Shown: in pieces, positions 35,001-44,466 of the stretch
How positions within the stretch are numbered: position 1 is the stretch's first letter
Layout of the letters: every line of letters starts with the position of its first letter
Source of the DNA: DMER64 sp049652385
Lineage (GTDB): Bacteria; Bacteroidota; Bacteroidia; Bacteroidales; UBA932
Direction of reading: 5' to 3'
Assembly (NCBI GenBank): GCA_049652385.1
Contig: JBASDX010000009.1
Location: 220,631-284,630, forward strand
Length of the DNA stretch: 64,000 nt
Program-made: the position numbers and the translations under genes
Notes under the pieces: generated by a model
What the model saw: only the letters and a program-made list of their open reading frames with translations
Databases searched by the model: none
What the model was told of the DNA's origin: nothing

Positions 35001-35085
35001 AGGGTTTAGAAGCAAAATAAACAGGTTGTGCATGCAAGGCAGCTGCAACAACTATGAAAGTAAGTAAAGCGTAAATTTTTTTCAT
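32002..35085 (-). CDS. Tricorn-type exported S41 peptidase
   Basis: 1027 aa from ATG 35085, with signal peptide MKKIYALLTFIVVAAALHAQ. Residues about 25-300 and 320-640 are two beta-propellers built of 'SPDGK..AF' blades. A helical bundle (about 680-740), a PDZ domain ('NPYVVDRIVPESPADFAGNPIAPGDRLAAVNG') and an S41 catalytic domain with 'LILDLRFNNGGNV' and 'INERSLSDAEVTSNGIKEL' (Ser nucleophile) follow. Tricorn homologues degrade oligopeptides. The signal peptide places this one in the periplasm, where it could feed amino acids to the neighbouring catabolic genes. A TATCTTCG box (35091-35098, minus) lies 5 nt upstream of the start. Confidence 0.92.
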   Translation of the reverse strand: MKKIYALLTFIVVAAALHAQPVYFASKPSLSPDGKDIFFAWDGDIFRVPAEGGLALKIVSMKGTETAPLVSPDGTLLAFAANEEGNYNVYVVPLAGGPVEQLTYHDASDIPVSWSPDSKHIYFESNRYNNVSVYSVPVTGGTPKRLFPHYFNTVSALVENPVTGAFYFTESAESYRFATRKGYKGEHNANILSWNPKTEEYKELTSWIGKDQWPMVDKNGTLYYVSDEENGEDNLVKHVNNERVFITRYTEPVRYPSISYDGSRIVFLKDYQIHWLDTETGTLNKPQIAMVDTKKNVDISVKIETPTDAALSPDGKKLAFSYRGMLFVSDDKGNFIQQIPTPSAERVAEVVWGKDSKTLYYTRTNKGYYHIFKSRADLPGAETLIYEAPEKARSLTLSPKGDKIAFVSGKRSLMLLDTEKDLTEKLADQEFWAHQNYSIVFSHDQSHLAFSAMNMFEQDVYIYSFATKEVTNLTNSAVSESAPVFTPDGKYLYLLTNRTEASYPGGASASLYKVALQKNQKPLATEAYEQLFQNSKSSGKDSSVVIDQKYLQRRFERVVRSGNQSNPFIFKQKDKTWLLYGSNHEGTFGVYIQELKDWDQKPAKQIKGLRMARKYISNGKDLFALAMDGLYKINPGAGSAEKVTLTAQADKNITHEFEQMFYEVWATLEQNFYDHTFHGINWEEKRDYYARFLPYAQSRDDLRTLTNDMLNELNSSHMGFNTRGAEETAPGKNTTMATGVLFREDNPYVVDRIVPESPADFAGNPIAPGDRLAAVNGTAINEQINREQYFLSATPHKEITLTFAKSVNQETYDVTLHTTSTAAIRSLLYTEWEDFNREYVENVSKGTLAYVHMRDMGAGSLQNFLIDMHTYAAHKDGLILDLRFNNGGNVHREVIDFLSRKSHFHWKYREGQVNTHPNVTPGDKPIVVLINERSLSDAEVTSNGIKELSIAKLIGTETYRWIIFTSSAGMVDGSSVRLPAWGCYSLDGKDLEFTGVTPDISIKNTFEDRLRNRDPQLDRALKELLTD

Positions 35086-35090
35086 AGCCA

Positions 35091-35098
35091 CGAAGATA
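35091..35098 (-). promoter_or_regulatory. -7 promoter box (TATCTTCG) of the tricorn-type protease gene
   Basis: Seven of eight match to TAnnTTTG on the minus strand, 5 nt before ATG 35085. Confidence 0.4.
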
Positions 35099-35127
35099 CA
35101 GAAAACATCGGGAAGCAAAGGCATGCT

Positions 35128-35997
35128 TTAGCCGCCTTGTACGGCATGAAACCCCAAAATGCGCCACTTTTTCAATAAAGATTGCACGCTCCGGGCCGAT
35201 GGAGGCGCAAAATGCCCTTGAACGGGCACGCGTCCCCGGTGTATGCGGGATTTTTTGGCTTTTCCGTAATCGTGGTAGGGTAGCAGATGCACTGCGGTCA
35301 GGTTCCCCAGGCTTTTCAATTCCAGAGCAAAAGCCTGCATGGCTTCTACCTCGGCCTTTGTGTCGTTAACGTCTTTGACGAGTGGTATGCGCAGGGCAAA
35401 AGGTACGCCGGAACGCGCTATTGCCAGCAGGTTGTTGATAATAAGCTGATTGTCTGTACCCGTGTATTTTTTGTGCTGCACAGGGTCCATGATTTTCAAA
35501 TCGGCCAGAAACAAATCCGTATGGGGTATGATTTGCCGAAGAACGCTTTCCGGGGCGTACAGGCACGTATCAACCGCGGTGTGGATACCGTTTTGCCGGC
35601 ATGCCTGCAGCAGGGCCATTAAAAATTCCGGCTGCATAAGCGGTTCTCCGCCCGTGAAGGTAACGCCTCCGCCGGAGCGGTCGAAAAATACTTTTTCCCG
35701 CAATACCAAATCCAGCACTTCCTCAACGCTCATTTCTTTTCCACACAGCTCCAAAGCCCCGGAAGGGCAGGCAGCCGGGTCTGTGTAATTATCACAAGAA
35801 CCACAGTTGAGGCAGCGCGAGGCGTTGAACATCACCACGGGGTCAGGATCCTGCCCTTCCGGATTGTGGCACCATTGGCATGCCAAAGGACAGCCTTTGA
35901 GGAATACGTTCAGACGGATACCCGGTCCGTCGTGGATGGCGTATCGCTTTATGTCAAAGACACAGCCTTTTATGGGTATAGAATCAGAATCCTTCAT
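35128..35997 (-). CDS. Glycyl-radical enzyme activating enzyme (radical SAM)
   Basis: 289 aa. The radical SAM cluster motif is 'GCPLACQWC' (C36, C40, C43). A short ferredoxin-like insert follows with C62, C65, C68 and C77 ('CLNCGSC...AACPSG'), typical of activases for non-PFL glycyl-radical enzymes. 'GGGVTFTGGEPLMQ' binds SAM. It abstracts a hydrogen from the C-terminal Gly of its partner. Its start overlaps the end of the glycyl-radical enzyme gene by 14 bp, so the two form an obligate pair. Confidence 0.93.
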   Translation of the reverse strand: MKDSDSIPIKGCVFDIKRYAIHDGPGIRLNVFLKGCPLACQWCHNPEGQDPDPVVMFNASRCLNCGSCDNYTDPAACPSGALELCGKEMSVEEVLDLVLREKVFFDRSGGGVTFTGGEPLMQPEFLMALLQACRQNGIHTAVDTCLYAPESVLRQIIPHTDLFLADLKIMDPVQHKKYTGTDNQLIINNLLAIARSGVPFALRIPLVKDVNDTKAEVEAMQAFALELKSLGNLTAVHLLPYHDYGKAKKSRIHRGRVPVQGHFAPPSARSVQSLLKKWRILGFHAVQGG

Positions 35998-38425
35998 TCA
36001 AGGTGCGGTAGATGATGTCTTCCTGCAATGAGGGAGTCAGGTGGTTGAAATAATCGCTGTATCCGGCCACGCGCACCATCAGGTCCCGGTATTGCTCCGG
36101 ATCTTTTTGGGCAGCCAGCAGGGTCTTGGTATCTACCACATTGAATTGGATATGGTGTCCGCCCAGCTCAAAATAGCCGCGTATGAGATGTCCCAGTTTT
36201 CTTCTTTCTTCTTCCGTCCGGAGCATGGAAGGTGAAAAACGCTGGTTCAGCAGGGTTCCTCCCGATAACGTCTGGTCCAGTTTACCCAACGATTTGGCTA
36301 CGGCCGTGGGACCGTTCCTGTCGGCGCCGTGGGAGGGAGATGTACCGTCGGAGAGCGGTTTTCCGGCTTTGCGTCCGTTGGGCAACGCTCCCGTGACGGT
36401 GCCAAAGTACACGTGGCAGGTGGTAGACAGCATGTCCATATGGTGCAATCCTCCACGGGTGTTGGGTTTGCCGTCGATCATCCGGAACAGGTCACTATAT
36501 ACGCGTACGGCCAGGTCGTCTGCATAATCCAGGTCGTTGCCAAAAAACGGGGTTCTGTTCACCAAGTATTGACGCATAGGCTCTTCTCCTTCAAAGTTGC
36601 GTGAAAGTGCGTTCAGCATCTGCTGCATAGTCCATCTTTTGTCTTCAAAAACGTGCTTCTTAAGTGCGGAAAGACTGTCTGCAATGCTTCCCAGACCGGT
36701 ACATTGGATATAGGATGTGTTGTAACGCGGACCACCGTCGTAATAATCCCTGCCTTTTTCTATGCAGTCGTCAATGAGTACCGACAAGAAAGGAGCCGGA
36801 GTACCCTCTGCCGTCAACCGTTCTATGAGGCGGTTTACACGGATTTTTGTGTCTATGATGTATTCCAGCTGCTTTAAAAAAGCAGCATATAAATCTTCAA
36901 AGGTCTGAAAACCGGCCGTCCGGCCCGTTTGGATGGATACCTGGCGCCCCGTAACGGGGTCCGTGCCGTTATACAAAGTGACCTCCAGGACCTTGGCTAC
37001 GTTCAGGTATCCGGTGAGTAAATAGGCCTCTTTCCCAAAGGCGCCTACTTCCACACAACCGCTGCAGCCGCCTTCCCGGGCGTCAGTCAGGGATTTGCCT
37101 TGACGGAGTAACTGCGGGATGTAGACATCGGGGTTGAAAACGGACGGATATCCGTACCCTTTGCTGATGACACGGGTGCTTGCCTCTACAAAACGATCCG
37201 GCGTAACAGCGGCTATGTGAACCGATAAACCCGGCTGCAGCAGGTGCAACTCTTCCAGGGTGTCCAATGCCATGCAGGAAACAGGGCTTACGGCATCCTT
37301 TCCGTCCGGCCGTATGCCGCCTATGTTGATATTGGTGAAGTCGTTGTATGTTCCGCTTTCTTTTGCCGTAACGCCTACTTTGGGAGGTGCGGGATGGTTG
37401 TTTACCTTGATGAACAAACAAGCCATCAATTCTCTGGCACGTAAGTCAGTAAGCGTGCCGGCTGCTGTTTCTTTCAGGTAGAAGGGCTCCAGATGCTGAT
37501 CCAGATGCCCCGGATTCATGGCGTCCCAGCCGTTCAGCTCCATGATGGAGCCCAGGTGTGCGAACCAGTATGTTTGAATGGCTTCGTGGTAGGTTTGGGG
37601 TGCGTGTTCGGGTACCCTGTGGCACACACGGGCGATTTCCTCCAACTCTTCGGCTCTTTGGATTTCCCCCCGGCCTCGGCAATCCTCGGCCATTTTAGCG
37701 GCCAGGTGGGCGTGGCGCCGGGCAAAAATCACGATAGCCTCACACGCGATATCCATGGCCAGCAGCACATCTTTTTTTCTATGGGCCCGAGGCACTTCTT
37801 CACCATCAGACGCCTTGCAGCCGGAGGTCTTTTTGCTTTCGGCTGCCTTTTCTTCTGCTTCCAGGGCACGGGCAATCCGCTTCCGCAGGTCTTTCATGCC
37901 GTAACGGTAGATTTTTCCATCGAGTGCCGTATGGCCGTAGGCGCGCTGCTCGGCAAATTCCGTAAACAGGCCGCTTTCGTACAGCAGTTTCCAGTCTTTG
38001 GGCAAGACGGTGAACAGTTTGTCTCTTTGTGTGCGGCCTTCCCAGAAGGGGATGATTTCCTCTGTGTAAATGCGGATGTCTTCTTCCGTAACGGCGTAGT
38101 GTTGCAGCTGCCGGGCATTCAGGGTACGGAGGTCTTCCACGCTGTGGCAGGTGAGTTCGGGAAAGGTGGACACAGACTTAGGGGCAGGGCCTCTTTCACC
38201 TACAATAAGTTCCTCATCTCCAATATAAATGGTTTGTTTTTGGCACAACTCTTTAAAGGCTAAAGCCCGCAAAACCGGCGTAGGATAGCGTCCTTCGTTT
38301 TCTTTGTAAAAGCGGGTAATAATCTGTGCCCTTTCTACGCTGATGGAAGGGGCGGTGTCGTAAGAGGTTTGTCTGAGCAAGGCAATACGGGGGCTGATGG
38401 CTTCCCCTGGTCTTCCGGAATTCAT
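35984..38425 (-). CDS. hypD: Glycyl-radical dehydratase, probable trans-4-hydroxy-L-proline dehydratase (HypD-like)
   Basis: 813 aa. The catalytic Cys/Glu pair is C457/E459 in 'GCSGCVEVGAFGKEAYLLTG', and the radical glycine is G788 in 'RVAGYSDYF'. 'WDAMNPGHLDQH' (D301) and 'ISVERAQIITRFYKENEG' resemble HypD more than PFL, CutC or glycerol dehydratase. HypD converts trans-4-hydroxyproline to P5C. A hydrophilic insert at about 196-219 is an oddity. Identification as HypD rests on remembered family motifs. Other dehydratases of the PFL2 group remain possible, but rocD downstream also makes P5C, which fits. Confidence 0.68.
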   Translation of the reverse strand: MNSGRPGEAISPRIALLRQTSYDTAPSISVERAQIITRFYKENEGRYPTPVLRALAFKELCQKQTIYIGDEELIVGERGPAPKSVSTFPELTCHSVEDLRTLNARQLQHYAVTEEDIRIYTEEIIPFWEGRTQRDKLFTVLPKDWKLLYESGLFTEFAEQRAYGHTALDGKIYRYGMKDLRKRIARALEAEEKAAESKKTSGCKASDGEEVPRAHRKKDVLLAMDIACEAIVIFARRHAHLAAKMAEDCRGRGEIQRAEELEEIARVCHRVPEHAPQTYHEAIQTYWFAHLGSIMELNGWDAMNPGHLDQHLEPFYLKETAAGTLTDLRARELMACLFIKVNNHPAPPKVGVTAKESGTYNDFTNINIGGIRPDGKDAVSPVSCMALDTLEELHLLQPGLSVHIAAVTPDRFVEASTRVISKGYGYPSVFNPDVYIPQLLRQGKSLTDAREGGCSGCVEVGAFGKEAYLLTGYLNVAKVLEVTLYNGTDPVTGRQVSIQTGRTAGFQTFEDLYAAFLKQLEYIIDTKIRVNRLIERLTAEGTPAPFLSVLIDDCIEKGRDYYDGGPRYNTSYIQCTGLGSIADSLSALKKHVFEDKRWTMQQMLNALSRNFEGEEPMRQYLVNRTPFFGNDLDYADDLAVRVYSDLFRMIDGKPNTRGGLHHMDMLSTTCHVYFGTVTGALPNGRKAGKPLSDGTSPSHGADRNGPTAVAKSLGKLDQTLSGGTLLNQRFSPSMLRTEEERRKLGHLIRGYFELGGHHIQFNVVDTKTLLAAQKDPEQYRDLMVRVAGYSDYFNHLTPSLQEDIIYRTLNEGF

Positions 38426-38470
38426 GGTGGTAAAAGTAAAAGATATTTTTTTAATTCAGAAAATTAATCC

Positions 38471-38478
38471 TATCTTTG
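38471..38478 (+). promoter_or_regulatory. -7 promoter box (TATCTTTG) of the str operon
   Basis: Exact TAnnTTTG match 53 nt before rpsL. The leader contains a CCCGT/ACGGG hairpin (38482-38498), which could be a regulatory leader structure. Confidence 0.6.
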
Positions 38479-38531
38479 CAACCCGTTTTACGTACGGGAA
38501 AAACACATAAAGTAAAGATTAACAGTACATT

Positions 38532-38912
38532 ATGCCAACAATTCAACAGCTGGTCCGTAAAGGAAGAAAGCGTCTGGTAGAAAAAAGCAAATCGCGTGCA
38601 TTGGACTCCTGTCCTCAGAAACGCGGTGTTTGTGTGCGTGTGTATACCACCACGCCCAAAAAGCCGAACTCTGCCATGCGTAAAGTGGCCCGGGTACGTT
38701 TGACCAACCAGAAAGAGGTCAACGCTTACATTCCCGGTGAAGGTCATAACCTTCAGGAACACTCTATTGTCCTGGTACGCGGAGGTCGTGTAAAAGACTT
38801 ACCGGGTGTACGCTACCACGTAATCAGAGGTGCATTGGAAACCTCGGGTGTGGAAGGCAGGACACAAAGCCGTTCGCATTATGGTGCTAAAAGGCCCAAA
38901 GCGAAAAAATAA
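38532..38912 (+). CDS. rpsL: 30S ribosomal protein S12
   Basis: 126 aa. 'MPTIQQLVRKGRK', 'CPQKRGVCVRVYTTTPKKPNSAMRKVARV' (including the streptomycin-site lysine in TTTPKKPNSA) and 'GRVKDLPGVRYH' are S12. It is the first gene of the str operon. Confidence 0.99.
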   Translation: MPTIQQLVRKGRKRLVEKSKSRALDSCPQKRGVCVRVYTTTPKKPNSAMRKVARVRLTNQKEVNAYIPGEGHNLQEHSIVLVRGGRVKDLPGVRYHVIRGALETSGVEGRTQSRSHYGAKRPKAKK

Positions 38913-38931
38913 CTTTAATTGATTACAAACC

Positions 38932-39408
38932 ATGAGAAAAGCAAAGCCTAAAAAGAGGATTCTACTGCCCGACCCAAAGTTCAATGACGTGATGGTAACA
39001 CGTTTTGTGAACAATTTGATGCTTCAGGGAAAGAAGAGTATTGCCTACGGCATCTTTTACGATGCTTTGGACATTGTAGGTGAGAAAATGAAAGATTCTG
39101 AGAAGGCTCCTTTGGACATTTGGAAAAAAGCGTTGGAAAACGTCACGCCGCAGGTTGAGGTAAAAAGCCGCCGCGTGGGGGGAGCCAACTTCCAGGTGCC
39201 TACAGAGGTGCGTCCTGAGCGGAAAATTTCATTGAGTATGAAAAACATGATCAACTTTGCCCGTAAACGCTCAGCGCACTCGATGGCCGAAAAACTGGCC
39301 GCAGAAATCATAGCTGCTTACAACAGCGAAGGTGGCGCGTTCAAGCGTAAAGAAGATATGCACAGAATGGCCGAAGCCAACAAGGCATTCGCCCATTTCC
39401 GCTTCTAG
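38932..39408 (+). CDS. rpsG: 30S ribosomal protein S7
   Basis: 158 aa. 'MRKAKPKKRILLPDPKFNDVMVTRFVNNLMLQGKK' and 'VKSRRVGGANFQVPTEVRPERK' are S7 signatures. It lies 19 bp after rpsL. S7 nucleates the head of the 30S subunit and often autoregulates the operon. Confidence 0.99.
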   Translation: MRKAKPKKRILLPDPKFNDVMVTRFVNNLMLQGKKSIAYGIFYDALDIVGEKMKDSEKAPLDIWKKALENVTPQVEVKSRRVGGANFQVPTEVRPERKISLSMKNMINFARKRSAHSMAEKLAAEIIAAYNSEGGAFKRKEDMHRMAEANKAFAHFRF

Positions 39409-39439
39409 GACAGGCAATCTTTGATCACCTTTAACAAGC

Positions 39440-41566
<2,127 letters not shown>

Positions 41567-41598
41567 AAGTATATGTATATTGGTAAATAAAACACAAC

Positions 41599-41904
41599 AT
41601 GAGCCAAAAAATCAGAATTAAATTAAAATCTTACGATCACATGCTGGTAGACAAATCGGCAGATAAGATTGTAAAAACCGTCAAGGCCACCGGAGCTGTT
41701 GTCAGCGGTCCCATCCCGCTGCCTACCCACAAACAGATTTTCACGGTTAACCGTGCCACGTTTGTGAATAAAAAAGCCAGAGAGCAGTTTGAACTGAACT
41801 CCTTCCGCCGCCTGCTGGATATTTACAGCTCTACCCCCAAGACGGTCGACGCCCTCATGAAGCTGGAATTGCCCAGTGGCGTAGAGGTTGAAATAAAGGT
41901 TTGA
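41599..41904 (+). CDS. rpsJ: 30S ribosomal protein S10
   Basis: 101 aa. 'KIRIKLKSYDHMLVDKSADKIVKTVKATGAVVSGPIPLPT' and 'REQFELNSFRRLLDIYS' are S10. In most Bacteroidota rpsJ is followed at once by rplC and the S10 operon. Here it is followed by a tRNA and terminators, so the cluster is broken after rpsJ. Confidence 0.98.
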   Translation: MSQKIRIKLKSYDHMLVDKSADKIVKTVKATGAVVSGPIPLPTHKQIFTVNRATFVNKKAREQFELNSFRRLLDIYSSTPKTVDALMKLELPSGVEVEIKV

Positions 41905-41996
41905 CGACTTTATAAAATTCGTGTATATTTGCAGGCCATGCCTGCACTTCCGGACGTTGTCCAAAGGACACATCCTGCAGAGCATACACAAATACA

Positions 41997-42071
41997 GGGC
42001 CCATAGCTCAGTCGGTTAGTAGCACCTGACTCATAATCAGGGGGTCGCTGGTTCAAGTCCAGCTGGGCCCA
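41997..42071 (+). tRNA. tRNA with CAT anticodon (elongator Met or lysidine-type Ile2)
   Basis: The cloverleaf has acceptor GGGCCCA/TGGGCCC with discriminator A, anticodon stem CCTGA/TCAGG with loop CTCATAA (anticodon CAT), and T-arm GCTGGTTCAAGTCCAGC. The anticodon stem lacks the GGG/CCC pairs of initiator tRNA. The T-arm is the same as I recall for E. coli tRNA-Ile2, so Ile2 is a real alternative to elongator Met. Confidence 0.9.
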
Positions 42072-42083
42072 CGGACTGAAAAT

Positions 42084-42119
42084 AAAGCACTTACAGCATT
42101 TCGCTCTAAGTGCTTTTTT
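42084..42119 (+). terminator. Intrinsic terminator after the CAT tRNA
   Basis: AAAGCACTTA (42084-42093) pairs with TAAGTGCTTT (42107-42116) and runs into TTTTTT. Confidence 0.85.
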
Positions 42120-42124
42120 AGTGC

Positions 42125-42152
42125 GGTGTCTGATTTACAGACACCTTTTTTT
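42125..42152 (+). terminator. Second tandem intrinsic terminator
   Basis: GGTGTCTG (42125-42132) pairs with CAGACACC (42138-42145) and is followed by seven T. Confidence 0.85.
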
Positions 42153-42251
42153 GTCCATGGGCCCGGGGCCCATCCTTCAAGACTCCCCCTCCACCGCCTC
42201 CCCCAGGGGAGACCCTGCGGTCTGCAACCGCGAATTCCCGCCCAAAGAGAT

Positions 42252-42377
42252 TTCATGCGTCGCATAAATGTCTTATATCGTTGTGTCATAATCAATTACT
42301 AAAATCGGTCCTATGGGGGACCGATTTCTATATGTAGCTGTATATCTGCACGTTCATTGATTTATGCGTTGCATGAA
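42252..42377. repeat. 18-bp inverted repeat with nested hairpin, overlapping element B2
   Basis: TTCATGCGTCGCATAAAT (42252-42269) and ATTTATGCGTTGCATGAA (42360-42377) are complementary at 16 of 18 positions. Between them AAATCGGTCC / GGACCGATTT (42302-42327) forms a perfect 10-bp hairpin. The structure occupies the place where the left arm of B2 would be expected. Confidence 0.7.
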
Positions 42378-42390
42378 GCGAAAAATCGTT

Positions 42391-42528
42391 ACTTATGACC
42401 CTTCCCGGAAAATGCAAAAAACAGCCCTTTTCGCAATAGGGTAATAAGTAGTATAAAACGGCTTGGTGTTACAAGGTGTTGATTACTTGTAAGTTACCAT
42501 TTTCATAACAAAGCTGTTACTTATTACC
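42391..42528. repeat. Double-hairpin element B2 (GTAATAAGT subtype), left hairpin disrupted
   Basis: The 3' arm of hairpin 1 (ACTTATGACC, 42391-42400), the 39-bp linker (42401-42439) and the complete 89-bp hairpin 2 (42440-42528; GGTAATAAGT / ACTTATTACC) match B1 exactly in spacing. The expected 5' arm at about 42312 is missing. A partial candidate, GTCATAA, lies at 42284-42291, about 30 bp too far upstream. Confidence 0.85.
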
Positions 42529-42631
42529 TTTCCGAAGAGCGCAGCCGGATCTGCAACAAACAGGCGGAAGCCTCGGCAAGGAAATCCCAGTTACCGCGGA
42601 TTGTTGCAGGACGGCAAGAGCATTGTCGCGA

Positions 42632-42848
42632 GGTAGTGAGTAGTGCAAAAACGTTAAACATTGCAACATTATGTGTATCTGCGCGTTAACGCACCGCTTT
42701 CAAAAAGGCCACTCACTACCTAGCCACGAAAATACGGAAAAACGGCCTTTTTGCTTCTGGGTAGTGAGTGCCATAAAATGACGAATTGAAGTAAGTAGTT
42801 GAATAACAACGCAGTATAAAGACGGATGGAAAAACGCTACTCACTACC
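42632..42848. repeat. Double-hairpin element A2 (GTAGTGAGT subtype)
   Basis: 217 bp: hairpins 42632-42720 and 42760-42848 with four perfect 10-bp arms (GGTAGTGAGT / ACTCACTACC) and a 39-bp linker containing CGGAAAAACGGCCTTTTTGC. Architecture is identical to A1. It is followed 44 bp later by an intrinsic terminator, which suggests the region is transcribed. Confidence 0.9.
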
Positions 42849-42892
42849 TCGTCATCGCAGACAGTCAACCTGCACAACAAAGCCGGAACTGT

Positions 42893-42920
42893 AACACACG
42901 CAGCAGCAAGTGTGTTTTTT
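42893..42920 (+). terminator. Intrinsic terminator downstream of element A2
   Basis: AACACAC (42893-42899) pairs with GTGTGTT (42910-42916) across a GCAGCAGCAA loop and continues into a T run. The ACACGCAGCAGCAAG core also occurs at 29001-29015, just before element A1, without the second arm. Confidence 0.65.
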
Positions 42921-42951
42921 GTTTGGGAAACTTGAGTGCGACGCGCTATGG

Positions 42952-42982
42952 TTGTTTGTCTAAATAAAATTTATTATATTTG
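42952..42982 (+). promoter_or_regulatory. Promoter of the hipBA-like pair (TTG / TATATTTG)
   Basis: TATATTTG at 42975-42982 matches TAnnTTTG exactly. A TTG at 42952-42954 lies 20 bp upstream, the spacing expected for the Bacteroidota -33 element. Confidence 0.6.
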
Positions 42983-43003
42983 AATAATTTGAGATATAAC
43001 GAC

Positions 43004-43030
43004 AATTAACAGGCAAAACAAAGGTTAATT
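43004..43030 (+). promoter_or_regulatory. Inverted repeat, candidate HipB operator
   Basis: AATTAAC (43004-43010) and GTTAATT (43024-43030) are inverted repeats with centres 20 bp apart (two helical turns), ending directly at the hipB ATG. HipB-type antitoxins bind such palindromes to repress their own operon. This is inference from position. Confidence 0.45.
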
Positions 43031-43345
43031 ATGGACATTTCCACAATTATAAACAACACCCCAGACGCCATTGTAAAACAACTGGCACAACGTGTTAAGG
43101 AGCGACGTCTTGAATTGAATCTAACGCAAAAAGCATTTGCTAAACAATCAGGGGTTGGATACGATGCATATCGCCGCTTTGAAAACAGTGGAGAAATAAC
43201 ACTGCGTAATCTGCTGAAGTGTGCTGTTAGGTTAGAGGCAACAGAGGAGTTTCATACGCTCTTTACCAAAAAAAGGTATAGCAGTATTGATGAGTTGCTT
43301 GCCAGTAGCCGGTTAAAGCAAAGGCTGCGTGCCAGTAACAAATAG
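43031..43345 (+). CDS. HipB-like helix-turn-helix antitoxin/regulator
   Basis: 104 aa with an XRE/Cro-type HTH at about 20-75 ('LAQRVKERRLELNLTQKAFAKQSGVGYDAYRRFENSGEITL'). It lies 17 bp upstream of a HipA-family kinase, the usual antitoxin-toxin order. It should neutralise HipA and repress the operon. AT content is higher than in the surrounding housekeeping genes, which suggests recent acquisition. Confidence 0.8.
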   Translation: MDISTIINNTPDAIVKQLAQRVKERRLELNLTQKAFAKQSGVGYDAYRRFENSGEITLRNLLKCAVRLEATEEFHTLFTKKRYSSIDELLASSRLKQRLRASNK

Positions 43346-43362
43346 ATTAAGATCAAGAAAAA

Positions 43363-44457
43363 ATGAATACAATAAAAAATATAGAGGTTATTGAAGTATG
43401 GATGCATGGAGAAAAAGTGGGACGTATTGCTATGACACCACAACATCTATCTGTATTTGAATACGATCCACACTTTCTTGCATCCGGATTTTCCATATCG
43501 CCTTATCATCTTCCTTTACGCTCCGGTGTTTTTATGGCAAAGCGAACACCTTTCAATGGTGGATTTGGAGTTTTTGACGACAGCCTGCCGGACGGCTGGG
43601 GGAGGTTGATTTTAGATAGATATCTTAAAGAGAAAGGTATTGATAGTTTTAAAATATCCATTCTACAACGATTAGCTCTTATTGGAAGCCGAGGAAGAGG
43701 TGCATTAGAATACCTTCCCGATTTAAGCAGCGCTGCAGAAGAAGAAATCTTGGATTTTGATAAAATAGCCGCTGATACGTATAGGGTACTTACCTCTGAT
43801 GATCCTCTTAGTTCTGTGAAAACACTATATCAATACGGAGGTTCCTCGGGAGGTGTAAGACCTAAAATTTTTATCACTATTGATGGTCGTGAATGGATGA
43901 TTAAGTTCAAAGCAACAATGGATAGAGAAGATATAGGCATTACGGAATACCAGCACTCTGTTTTAGCTAAGGAGTGTGGAATCAGGATGGCAAAAACCAA
44001 GCTTTTTCAAGACAAATATTTTGGAGTAGAGCGGTTTGACAGATTGAATGGTCAGAAGATTCACACCATCAGTGCAGCAGGACTTCTCAACGCAAATTAC
44101 AGGGAACCTTCTTTAGATTACTCAGATTTGTTGAAAGTAACATTGAATTTGACCAAAAATATGGAGGAAGTATATGACCTTTTTAGGATTATGCTTTTTA
44201 ATGTGGCCATAAGAAACAGAGACGACCATGCAAAAAACTTTTCATTTCAACTAATTGATGGTCAATGGCGGTTGTCCCCGGCCTACGATCTTTTGCCAAG
44301 CGAAGGGTTTAACGGTTTTCACACAACAACCATAAACAACACGGGCGATCCCACTACTAAAGACATTATGGCAATTGCAGAGCAGTTAAGCCTGGATAAA
44401 CAACGTGTGGACCAGATGATGGGGATTATTTCCTCCAAAACAGCTCATAACTGGTAA
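43363..44457 (+). CDS. HipA-family serine/threonine kinase toxin
   Basis: 364 aa, single chain with both parts. The N-subdomain is 'VGRIAMTPQHLSVFEYDPHFLASGFSISP' and 'FNGGFGVFDDSLPDGWGRLILDR'. The kinase core has 'GSSGGVRPK' (P-loop), catalytic 'NRDDHAKNF' and 'SPAYDLLPS' (metal-binding Asp). Classic HipA phosphorylates glutamyl-tRNA synthetase and induces dormancy. The target of this homologue is unknown. It forms an operon with the HTH gene. Confidence 0.88.
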   Translation: MNTIKNIEVIEVWMHGEKVGRIAMTPQHLSVFEYDPHFLASGFSISPYHLPLRSGVFMAKRTPFNGGFGVFDDSLPDGWGRLILDRYLKEKGIDSFKISILQRLALIGSRGRGALEYLPDLSSAAEEEILDFDKIAADTYRVLTSDDPLSSVKTLYQYGGSSGGVRPKIFITIDGREWMIKFKATMDREDIGITEYQHSVLAKECGIRMAKTKLFQDKYFGVERFDRLNGQKIHTISAAGLLNANYREPSLDYSDLLKVTLNLTKNMEEVYDLFRIMLFNVAIRNRDDHAKNFSFQLIDGQWRLSPAYDLLPSEGFNGFHTTTINNTGDPTTKDIMAIAEQLSLDKQRVDQMMGIISSKTAHNW

Positions 44458-44466
44458 TTTAGCCTG

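Larger units (their letters stand above)
42153..43003. other. Gene-free region with a second set of structured repeats
   Basis: No credible gene between the tRNA terminators and the hipB-like gene. It holds a GGGCCC palindrome (42157-42173), an 18-bp inverted repeat (42252-42269 with 42360-42377), a perfect 10-bp hairpin AAATCGGTCC (42302-42327), element B2 (ending 42528), a conserved flank (42529-42617), element A2 (42632-42848), a terminator (42893-42920) and the hipB promoter. The order B-flank-A is a permutation of the A-B-flank order at 29.0-29.6 kb. Confidence 0.8.
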
